6,315 nt of DNA from an uncultured delta proteobacterium (GCA_903924805.1 CAIYCZ010000349.1:1-6315); one strand, 5' to 3'. Counted from the stretch's first letter, positions 1 to 5,120 are shown. Made by a program: numbers and translations. The notes: generated by a model from the sequence alone, not told the origin.

Positions 1-1
1 G

Positions 2-457
2 TCCGAGGAAAATAAAAAGAAAATTTTAGAGTTCTGGGCGTGGACATATGACCAGCAGGATTTGGTAAAAGCAAATTTGAGCGATGACTACAATTCCTTT
101 TTGGGACGGATGGCCGAATTGACCATTCTTCTGGATAAGATCGATGATGAAAAAGAGAAGTGGCTTCTTTTGTGTGCCCCTCATATTGATCGTCATCACA
201 ACTCTATGTTCTTCATTGAATACCTGACTAAATTTAATGATGAGGATAGCATTAAGCGGATCGGTAAGATTTTTTTGAAGATGTTGGAGAACGCAACGCC
301 CACATTCAGGCAAGAAGATATAGAACTGATTGTTCAAAGGATTTACGAGAAGGGTGACTGGGATGACGCTGAGGCTATCTGCAATACATACGGCAGACGT
401 GGGATTCATTTCCTCAAACCTGTGTGGGAGGAATACCAGAAAAAGAAGAAGGTTTAA
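2..457 (+). CDS. C-terminal part of an unrecognised helical protein (5' truncated)
   Basis: The frame is open from the first bases of the window to the TAA at 455-457, giving about 151 residues. A TTG at 62 could be read as a start but has no ribosome binding site, and the same frame continues upstream without a stop, so I read this as the 3' end of a longer gene. The protein is rich in charged residues and looks entirely alpha-helical, with repeated amphipathic stretches (for example FFIEYLTKF, RIGKIFLKMLEN, DIELIVQRIYEKGDWDDAEA) like the end of a HEAT/ARM- or TPR-like solenoid. It ends in a lysine-rich tail (KKKKV). There is no membrane segment, signal peptide or catalytic motif. Tails of this type sit at the C-terminus of some large multidomain proteins, including STAND-type ones, but I cannot assign a family. 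The downstream neighbour is convergent and unrelated. Confidence 0.7.
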   Translation, partial: SEENKKKILEFWAWTYDQQDLVKANLSDDYNSFLGRMAELTILLDKIDDEKEKWLLLCAPHIDRHHNSMFFIEYLTKFNDEDSIKRIGKIFLKMLENATPTFRQEDIELIVQRIYEKGDWDDAEAICNTYGRRGIHFLKPVWEEYQKKKKV

Positions 458-567
458 CCCGTATCTTTCCCGGTTTGTGCCGTCCTTGGGGAATCGGAGT
501 AGAAGAGAGGGTCGCGTCTACACTCATGACAATGAAAAATGTAGATCCTACTACTATCTCTCAGCAA

Positions 568-717
568 AAATCCTAAATCCTAATTTTCTGATATTAAATA
601 ATGCCAAATTTCAAAATCAAAATCCGAAAAATTTTTTTATTCTATAATGATGTTTATGAATTTCTGTAATTGGTGCTTTGGATTTGTTTAGAGTTTAGGA
701 TTTGGAGCTTAGGATTT
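568..717. repeat. Imperfect inverted, periodic AT-rich intergenic repeat
   Basis: The left arm begins with two copies of a 7-base unit (AATCCTA, from 569). The right arm carries related units on the other strand in 7-base steps: AGAGTTT (690), AGGATTT (697), GGAGCTT (704) and AGGATTT (711), preceded by GGTGCTT (672) and TGGATTT (679). The middle is AT-rich with T-runs (631-638). The element overlaps the stop codon of the minus-strand MoeB-like gene (716-718) and fills most of the gap between two convergent genes, so it may act as a weak bidirectional terminator. It encodes nothing recognisable. The rest of the gap, 458-567, shows no gene or strong hairpin. Confidence 0.6.
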
Positions 718-1453
718 ATTTTATTCCCCCGCACACCGGGCAGTCAGGCATCTTTTTCTGCGGCAGTTCGGTGAACTCCATGGTGAAGCCATCCCAGATG
801 AGCAGCCTTCCCCTGAGATTAGTTCCTATACCGCTTAAATATTTGATTGCCTCAAGCGCTTCAAGGCAGCCGATGACGCCCGCGGTGGCGCCAACGATCG
901 GGAACAGAACTTTGGGGATGGTTCCTGAGTGAATACACCAGAGGCAGGGAGTCTCAGGTGATTGTATAAAGGTGAGCTGCCCGCGCATGCCATACACCCC
1001 TGCATGAACCATGGGGATGCGGTTTTTAACCGCATAGGAATTGAGCAGCTGGCGGGTTTCAAAGTTATCAAGGCAGTCAACTATCAGGTCAACATGCCCG
1101 ACTGCTGCCTGTACATTTGTCTGAGACAGTTCGTCGGTTACCGGTTCTACGGTTATCTCAGGATTAAGCCGGGAGAGAGTCTCCTGCGCGGAAACGGCTT
1201 TGTTTTTGCCTATGCGTGAATCGTCGTGAAGTATCTGGCGGTTGAGATTGGAAAGCTCAAGCGTGCCGCAGTCACAGATGCGGATGGTGCCCACCCCGGC
1301 AACGGCAAGATAGATGGCAACCGGGCTGCCAAGTCCCCCGGCTCCTGCAATGAGTACCCTGGAATTTTTCAGCCTGAGCTGGGCTTCTTCCCCCCAGTCG
1401 GGGAAAATCATCTGCCGGTGATAGCGGTTTTGTTCCCGTTCTGATAAGGCCAT
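716..1453 (-). CDS. MoeB/ThiF/HesA-family adenylyltransferase (sulfur-carrier activating enzyme)
   Basis: This is an E1-like enzyme that uses ATP to adenylate the C-terminal glycine of a MoaD/ThiS-type carrier so that sulfur can be loaded. With the ATG at 1453 it is 245 residues, the size of the short MoeB form without a rhodanese domain. Visible landmarks are the YHRQ motif with Arg13, the nucleotide-binding GAGGLG at 37-42, the acidic residue D61 followed by LSNLNRQ (67-73, including Arg72), Lys85, the DCLDN motif with D129, and two zinc-binding CxxC pairs (C170/C173 and C238/C241). The loop where ThiF has its conjugating cysteine (about 180-190) contains none. I preferred ATG 1453 to an upstream TTG at 1462 because family members start similarly. 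Neither has a ribosome binding site, because the upstream DNA is a heptamer repeat. It lies 95 bases downstream of the MoaD-like gene and is probably co-transcribed with it. Context favours tungsto/molybdopterin synthesis over thiamine. Family call is firm, pathway inferred. Confidence 0.93.
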   Translation of the reverse strand: MALSEREQNRYHRQMIFPDWGEEAQLRLKNSRVLIAGAGGLGSPVAIYLAVAGVGTIRICDCGTLELSNLNRQILHDDSRIGKNKAVSAQETLSRLNPEITVEPVTDELSQTNVQAAVGHVDLIVDCLDNFETRQLLNSYAVKNRIPMVHAGVYGMRGQLTFIQSPETPCLWCIHSGTIPKVLFPIVGATAGVIGCLEALEAIKYLSGIGTNLRGRLLIWDGFTMEFTELPQKKMPDCPVCGGIK

Positions 1454-1460
1454 AATTGCC

Positions 1461-1550
1461 AAGTTTAAAGTTTCAAGTTCAAAGTTTAAAGTTTAAAGTT
1501 CAAAGTTTCAAGTTTTTTAACTTTAAACATGAAACCCGGAACTTGAAACT
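1461..1550. repeat. Tandem heptamer array with inverted second arm
   Basis: Positions 1461-1516 are eight consecutive 7-base units with no indels: AAGTTTA, AAGTTTC, AAGTTCA, AAGTTTA, AAGTTTA, AAGTTCA, AAGTTTC, AAGTTTT. After the T-run at 1513-1518, the sequence 1519-1550 is built from the same units on the opposite strand (reading back: AGTTTC, AAGTTCC, GGGTTTC, ATGTTTA, AAGTTAA). The whole can fold into an imperfect hairpin. It separates the MoaD-like and MoeB-like genes, overlaps the MoaD-like stop codon (1549-1551), and occupies the place where the MoeB-like gene should have its ribosome binding site. It is not coding in any supported frame. Confidence 0.85.
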
Positions 1551-1863
1551 ATGTATTCCCCCCTCCAATAATAAGGCCCAGCCACAGGACATCACCATCC
1601 TTGAGCCTGGTCTTTAATCCATCAGGGAAATCCTGTACCCATTGAATACGGCTCTTGTTTAAATAAATATTTGGCGTTTTATACGGCTTGCCATCAAGCA
1701 TGCCTTCTGCGTATATATGGCGGCCGAATTTTTCGCCATATTTTTCAATGAGCATGTCCAGAAACTCTTCCACGGTCACGCCATCTTTCACTTGAACGGT
1801 TTCCAGATCCTTTTTGGCGATGTCAAGTACGGTAGTAAAATATTTACAGGTTATCGTGGGCAT
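1549..1863 (-). CDS. MoaD/ThiS-family sulfur carrier protein, probably for the AOR pterin cofactor
   Basis: This is a 104-residue beta-grasp (ubiquitin-like) carrier. Such proteins receive sulfur as a C-terminal thiocarboxylate and deliver it, with MoaE, to the dithiolene of molybdopterin. It shows the family layout: an N-terminal strand (TITCKYF), a helix after VTVEEFLDMLIEKYG (29-43), and the closing LKDGDVLWLGLIIGGG (87-102). It is longer than E. coli MoaD (about 80 residues), with an insertion around 45-80. The final residues are GGGNT, so the double glycine is followed by Asn-Thr rather than being terminal, which would need trimming or marks a variant. The start ATG is supported by GGAGGTG on the minus strand (1877-1871), 7 bases upstream. 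A near-consensus promoter lies about 55 bases upstream. The MoeB-like activating enzyme follows, and the AOR operon is divergent. Family call is strong; the role in AOR cofactor synthesis is inferred from neighbours. Confidence 0.88.
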   Translation of the reverse strand: MPTITCKYFTTVLDIAKKDLETVQVKDGVTVEEFLDMLIEKYGEKFGRHIYAEGMLDGKPYKTPNIYLNKSRIQWVQDFPDGLKTRLKDGDVLWLGLIIGGGNT

Positions 1864-1919
1864 CCCTTTTCACCTCCGTGTGTTTTCATTACCTGTCCCT
1901 GCATGGGAAGGACTGAAAT

Positions 1920-1948
1920 TTTATAACTCCAATTTCACCTGTTGTCAA
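1920..1948 (-). promoter_or_regulatory. Sigma70-type promoter for the MoaD-like/MoeB-like genes
   Basis: On the minus strand TTGACA (1948-1943) and TATAAA (1925-1920) are separated by exactly 17 bases. The -35 matches consensus fully and the -10 five of six. The predicted transcript would start near 1913, giving a leader of about 50 bases before the ATG at 1863. The -35 lies within a 12-base perfect palindrome at 1943-1954. Confidence 0.8.
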
Positions 1949-1954
1949 TTGACA
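1943..1954. promoter_or_regulatory. Palindrome TGTCAATTGACA over the -35 region (possible operator)
   Basis: This is a perfect 12-base palindrome that contains the -35 hexamer of the minus-strand promoter. Half of it (AATTGACA) recurs at 2045-2052, near the probable start of the divergent AOR transcript. The position suits a repressor or other regulator site, but the symmetry could simply reflect a -35 hexamer read on both strands. Confidence 0.35.
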
Positions 1955-2046
1955 TGTATGCGGATACCCCTCATCACCCAGTTTACTGACCGGCAGCGCA
2001 GGGCACCCACCCCGTCCAGCACTGTGGAAAAGCTTCATAAAACTAA

Positions 2047-2075
2047 TTGACACGCAATTTTAATTATGTTACTTC
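2047..2075 (+). promoter_or_regulatory. Candidate promoter for the AOR operon leader
   Basis: TTGACA at 2047-2052 is a perfect -35 match, and a TG at 2067-2068 gives an extended -10 context 17 bases downstream. The -10 itself (TACTTC, 2070-2075) is poor. The location, just upstream of the structured leader that starts near 2101, is right, since the leader and its terminator make sense only if transcription begins before them. Confidence 0.35.
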
Positions 2076-2100
2076 AAAACATTGTACAAAAAGAATTGAC

Positions 2101-2184
2101 GTCTGTTAACGGGTATCGGTCTTCCGAGCCGCTTAAACAAAGGGTTTAGCGGCCGAAAAGGCTGGAGGCAGACCCTTCAGCCCG
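2101..2184 (+). ncRNA. Structured leader RNA upstream of a terminator; candidate molybdenum/tungsten cofactor riboswitch
   Basis: The sequence folds into nested helices. An outer CGGGT (2110-2114) pairs with GCCCG (2180-2184, one G-U). Next GGTCT (2118-2122) pairs with AGACC (2170-2174) and TCC (2123-2125) with GGA (2164-2166). The apical GCCGC-t-TAAAC (2128-2138) pairs with GTTTA-GCGGC (2144-2153) around AAAGG. A purine-rich asymmetric bulge CGAAAAGGCT (2154-2163) faces GA (2126-2127). An alternative outer pairing is GTCTG (2101-2105) with CAGAC (2169-2173). A strong terminator follows at 2200-2246, and AGGCT (2159-2163) could pair with AGCCT (2201-2205) of that terminator as an anti-terminator. 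Pairings and terminator are visible in the sequence. Moco-type riboswitches are known to control cofactor synthesis, metal transport and cofactor-using enzymes, which suits this operon. The assignment to that class is inference and could be wrong; another attenuator class is possible. Confidence 0.5.
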
Positions 2185-2199
2185 CCGTGTTTGCAAAGG

Positions 2200-2246
2200 A
2201 AGCCTGAGGGGTATTAGCATACCCTTTTTCAGGCTTTCTTTTTTTT
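2200..2246 (+). terminator. Intrinsic terminator in the AOR leader (attenuator)
   Basis: AAGCCTGA (2200-2207) pairs with TCAGGCTT (2229-2236), and inside it GGGTAT (2209-2214) pairs with ATACCC (2219-2224) around TAGC. The stem is followed by TTC and eight T residues (2237-2246). It lies about 130 bases upstream of the first gene it would silence, which points to regulated read-through rather than the end of an upstream gene, because the upstream gene runs the other way. Confidence 0.85.
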
Positions 2247-2273
2247 GAGGATATACTTAAAATATTTGTGGAA

Positions 2274-2359
2274 AGGAGGTGTAGGTAATAATTTTGTTAA
2301 GGGTGTGCTCACAGGAAATGAGCAATGTATTTGAAAACCATCTTTTGACACTGTTTTGA
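2274..2359 (+). other. Strong Shine-Dalgarno with a possible 21-codon leader peptide
   Basis: AGGAGGT (2274-2280) is a near-perfect ribosome binding site just after the leader terminator, but no long frame follows. The nearest usable frame starts at TTG 2294 (13 bases away) or ATT 2291 and stops at TGA 2357-2359, encoding about 21 residues. It ends 15 bases before the ferredoxin start. It could be a leader peptide or a relic, and there is no proof of translation. Confidence 0.25.
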
Positions 2360-2362
2360 AAA

Positions 2363-2367
2363 GGGAG
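2363..2367 (+). promoter_or_regulatory. Ribosome binding site that fixes the ferredoxin start
   Basis: GGGAG at 2363-2367 lies only 1 base before the ATG at 2369 but 7 bases before the ATG at 2375. The latter spacing is workable, so the protein most likely begins at 2375. Confidence 0.6.
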
Positions 2368-2374
2368 AATGATT

Positions 2375-2875
2375 ATGAGTAACGGAAAAGCCCTGATGTA
2401 TAATCAGGAAAAATGCACTGGGTGCAGAAGCTGTGTCGTAGGATGCTCCCTGTACCATGACGGCGAGTGCGGCAAAGTGACATCACGAGTTGCCGTCGTG
2501 AGAAATGAGAGATTCGGGGAATCTTTTGTAGTCGGGTGTGATATGTGTACCGACGCACCCTGCGCAGCAGTATGCCCAACTGGAGCATGTGCTATGGACA
2601 CCACCGCAGGCATTACAAAGATCAATGCCGAGAAATGCATTGGCTGCAAGGAATGTGCAATGGCCTGCCCGTTTGGTGTAATCAATATGCACTATAAAAC
2701 CGGTAAAGCTTTCAAGTGTGACCTCTGTGAAGGTCGTGATGCCGGCCCTGTATGTGCTGACTGGTGCCCGAGCGGCGCTATCACATATGCAAGTCCTAAC
2801 ATTGCATTAAAGGCCAAACGCCGGACAAAGCTGATGGAACGTTTAGAAGCTGCTAAAGCTGGAGAGGAGGGTTAA
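2375..2875 (+). CDS. Four-cluster [4Fe-4S] ferredoxin subunit of the aldehyde oxidoreductase
   Basis: This is an electron-transfer subunit of 166 residues with 16 cysteines in four cluster-binding sets: C14/17/20/24, C55/58/63/67, C88/91/94/98 and C115/118/127/131. C32 and C72 are extra. The pattern is that of the HycB/DmsB-like polyferredoxins that accompany AOR-family catalytic subunits (BamC in Geobacter, AorA in Aromatoleum, small WOR subunits in archaea). There is no signal peptide or Tat motif, so it should be cytoplasmic. The C-terminal tail (about 145-166) is lysine/arginine- and glutamate-rich and probably helical. The start at 2375 is chosen from the ribosome binding site. The catalytic subunit gene begins 4 bases after the stop, and its ribosome binding site lies inside the last codons here, so the two are likely translationally coupled. 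It would accept electrons from the AOR cluster. Whether the final acceptor is ferredoxin, a membrane complex or another enzyme cannot be seen here. Confidence 0.93.
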   Translation: MSNGKALMYNQEKCTGCRSCVVGCSLYHDGECGKVTSRVAVVRNERFGESFVVGCDMCTDAPCAAVCPTGACAMDTTAGITKINAEKCIGCKECAMACPFGVINMHYKTGKAFKCDLCEGRDAGPVCADWCPSGAITYASPNIALKAKRRTKLMERLEAAKAGEEG

Positions 2876-2879
2876 GACT

Positions 2880-4844
2880 ATGTATGGATGGGCTGGACAA
2901 AGACTACGTGTAGATCTTTCCTCAGGAAAGATAACTAAAGAGCCTCTCTCCTATGAATACCGCCGCAAATGGATGGGCGGACGGGGCTTTAACTCAGACA
3001 TTATATATAATGAAGTACCGCCGCACCTTGATCCTTTTGATCCCAGAGCACGGGTGTGCTTTGGTGTGGGACCGGTAAGCGGTACCGCTGCTCCTTCAAC
3101 GGGACGCGTGACGGTTACCTGCAAGAGCCCGCTCACCGGCGGTTTTGGTGACTCCAACATGGGCGGTCACTGGGGCGCAGAGCTCAAATATGCAGGGTAC
3201 GATCAGATAGTTGTTCAGGGCCGGGCAAAAAATCCGGTCTATATCTGGATCGATGATGACAAGGTAGAGATCCGCGATGCGCGGCACCTGTGGGGCAAAT
3301 TCCCCCGCGAAGCAGACCAGATGATAAAGGAAGAGCTGGGAGACGAGGATATTCACATGATGCTCATCGGACCTGCCGGTGAGAATATGGTGCGGTTTGC
3401 CTGCACGTTTAACGACGTATGGCGGGCAGCCGGAAGAACCGGCACGGGCGGTGTAATTGGCTCCAAGAACCTTAAAGGAATTGCAACCCGGGGTTCAGGC
3501 ACGGTTAAAATTGCTAATCCCAAAGCGATGATGGATGTCTGCAATCGTTTGCGGCAGGTCTTCAAAAATGACCCCATGAAAATCGGTCTCAACGTGTACG
3601 GCAGCCTGTGCCTCATCAATGTAGCCAACCGTGACGGCTGGTTCCCCTGGAGAAACTTCCAGGGCGGCGCACACCCCCTGGCAAACAACATGTCAGGTGA
3701 AACCCATGCCAAGACCGTTTTAAAACACCGTGAAGGCTGCTTTGCCTGTCCGATCGGCTGCGGCAGATTCACCCACATTAAAGAGGGTAAGTGGGCTGGT
3801 GAAGAGTTCGGCGGGCCGGAATATGAACATGCAGTACCGACCGGACCGCGTGTTGGTATCCTTGAGGATGCTAATGACATATGGCACAATGCACGGCTGA
3901 CCAACGACTACGGCATGGACGGTATCGAGACCGGTGCCGTTATCTCAGCAGCAATGGAATGGTATGAAAAAGGTCTCATCACCACCAAAGAGACTGGCGG
4001 ACTCGAGTTGGAATGGGGCAATGAGGAAGTAGTGGATAAGCTTATCCCCATGATAGCTACGCGCCAGGGCTTTGGAGCAATCCTTGCTGAAGGTGGTGAC
4101 CGGGCTGCTGATAAGCTGGGACTGGGCGATGAAGGCCATTACTACACTATCACCACCCGCGGTATGTCCCTCCCCGGCGATGATCCGCGCGGCCTTGGTT
4201 TCGGCTACGGGCTCTCCTTTGCAATGGGCACCCGCGGCGGCTGTGACCATCTTCGGTCACTGTGCTGCCTCGAGCTTTCCGGCGCCCTCTATCCGGGTCT
4301 CAACACCAAGATTCTCGGTGATGAAAGACCCAATAAGCCGGTCACTACGGTAGGCAAGCCCTACATGGTTTACTATGAGGAGAACCAGAAGACGACAACT
4401 GACTGTCTGCAGGTCTGCTGCTTTACCACCCACTGGTCCTATGCGGTGCTCACGCCGGATCAGGTAGAATACTTAAACGCCGTAACCGGGCTTGAGTTCA
4501 CCGAGGAAGAGTTCCAGGAGATCGGCGAGCGCATTATAAATCTGGAACGCGCGTACTGGGCACGCCTTATGTCAGGCGCCCGTGAAGACGTCGTTCCGGA
4601 GCGGTTCACCAAGGAGCCGATGCCCCAGGGTGTTGACTACCAGACCAATGTCGGCGTTGTGTTTCCCTTAAGCGAAATGCTGAAGAAGTATTATAAGTAC
4701 CGTGACTATGAGCCCGGAACCGGATTCCCCAGCGAGCGGAAACTGAAACAGCTCGGCCTTGATTACGTGGCTAAAGACCTGGCACCGCTGCGCAGCAAGT
4801 ACCTGTCTGAATCTGAAAAGAAAAAGAAAAAATACTACTATTAA
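2880..4844 (+). CDS. aor: Aldehyde:ferredoxin oxidoreductase family, tungsten/molybdopterin catalytic subunit
   Basis: This 654-residue enzyme of the AOR family binds a bis-pterin tungsten (or molybdenum) cofactor and a [4Fe-4S] cluster and interconverts aldehydes and carboxylic acids, or does related chemistry as in BamB. Family features run along its length: the N-terminal WMGGRGFNSDIIYNEVPP segment (31-48), the cluster ligands C287-x2-C290-x3-C294, the GGPEYEHAVPTGP motif (311-323) with conserved glutamates, the pterin-binding NDYGMD motif (342-347), the RGGCDHLR motif with H457, and D508-x4-C513 supplying the fourth cluster cysteine. Length matches BamB-type subunits (about 650) more than the roughly 605-residue archaeal AOR. 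The start ATG at 2880 has GAGGAGGG 8 bases upstream. The C-terminus ends in five lysines and three tyrosines (646-654), an unusual tail. It follows the four-cluster ferredoxin subunit and precedes a small unknown gene. The substrate cannot be told from sequence. Tungsten rather than molybdenum is inferred from the family. Confidence 0.95.
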   Translation: MYGWAGQRLRVDLSSGKITKEPLSYEYRRKWMGGRGFNSDIIYNEVPPHLDPFDPRARVCFGVGPVSGTAAPSTGRVTVTCKSPLTGGFGDSNMGGHWGAELKYAGYDQIVVQGRAKNPVYIWIDDDKVEIRDARHLWGKFPREADQMIKEELGDEDIHMMLIGPAGENMVRFACTFNDVWRAAGRTGTGGVIGSKNLKGIATRGSGTVKIANPKAMMDVCNRLRQVFKNDPMKIGLNVYGSLCLINVANRDGWFPWRNFQGGAHPLANNMSGETHAKTVLKHREGCFACPIGCGRFTHIKEGKWAGEEFGGPEYEHAVPTGPRVGILEDANDIWHNARLTNDYGMDGIETGAVISAAMEWYEKGLITTKETGGLELEWGNEEVVDKLIPMIATRQGFGAILAEGGDRAADKLGLGDEGHYYTITTRGMSLPGDDPRGLGFGYGLSFAMGTRGGCDHLRSLCCLELSGALYPGLNTKILGDERPNKPVTTVGKPYMVYYEENQKTTTDCLQVCCFTTHWSYAVLTPDQVEYLNAVTGLEFTEEEFQEIGERIINLERAYWARLMSGAREDVVPERFTKEPMPQGVDYQTNVGVVFPLSEMLKKYYKYRDYEPGTGFPSERKLKQLGLDYVAKDLAPLRSKYLSESEKKKKKYYY

Positions 4845-4861
4845 AACAGCATTTAGTTGAA

Positions 4862-4868
4862 GGGAGGT
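4862..4868 (+). promoter_or_regulatory. Ribosome binding site for the 80-residue protein
   Basis: GGGAGGT lies 9 bases before ATG 4878. An earlier ATG at 4870 is too close and opens only a three-codon frame, and a TTG at 4857 precedes the site. The site therefore selects 4878. Confidence 0.7.
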
Positions 4869-4877
4869 CATGAGAAT

Positions 4878-5120
4878 ATGAGCATTTTGACAAAAGCACA
4901 GGCCAAAAATTTCGCAGAGATGGATGATTTCATGCTCGAGCTTTGCGACTTTTTAAAGAGTAAAGGCGTCATAGATGCTAAGATCCACCGCAGCATTCTG
5001 CTGAAGGGCTTTTCCAGGCTGGTTGACTACCTGCAGGAAAAGAAGGCGATTAGCGCTAAGGAGGCTAAAGAGGCTATGGAAAAAGGGTATACCTCACTGG
5101 TATACGCTTTGGCTAAATAA
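4878..5120 (+). CDS. 80-residue helical protein of unknown function in the AOR operon
   Basis: I do not recognise the family. With the start at 4878 it is 80 residues, lysine- and glutamate-rich, with one cysteine (ELCDFL) and no signal peptide, membrane segment or metal motif. It appears to be three or four helices: about 5-25 (hydrophobic Phe/Met/Leu face), 31-50 and 57-80. The segment after AISAKEAKEAMEKG resembles a short helical hairpin. It starts 33 bases after the AOR stop, has a strong ribosome binding site, and is followed by a strong terminator, so it is the last gene of the AOR transcript. The position suggests an assembly factor, a small subunit or a regulator of the AOR complex, but that is inference from context. 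The coding call is well supported by the ribosome binding site, operon position and clean length. Confidence 0.82.
   Translation: MSILTKAQAKNFAEMDDFMLELCDFLKSKGVIDAKIHRSILLKGFSRLVDYLQEKKAISAKEAKEAMEKGYTSLVYALAK

Noticed and set aside
330..647. A 105-residue plus-strand frame running into the first repeat
   Set aside because: It overlaps the helical protein in another frame, has no ribosome binding site, and its end is low-complexity repeat translated by chance.
1461..1550. CRISPR array
   Set aside because: Units are 7 bases with no spacers, and no cas gene is present.
1549..1863. ThiS of thiamine synthesis
   Set aside because: Neighbours are an AOR operon rather than thi genes, and the protein is much longer than ThiS (about 66 residues).
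2345..2350. TTGACA just before the ferredoxin gene as a promoter -35
   Set aside because: The matching -10 would fall inside the coding region after the start codon and no good hexamer is there.
2369..2371. ATG 2369 as the ferredoxin start
   Set aside because: It is only 1 base from the ribosome binding site, whereas ATG 2375 has workable spacing.
3353..3904. A 183-residue frame on the minus strand inside the AOR gene
   Set aside because: The plus-strand frame there has clear AOR motifs and a ribosome binding site; the antisense frame has no recognisable domain or start signal.
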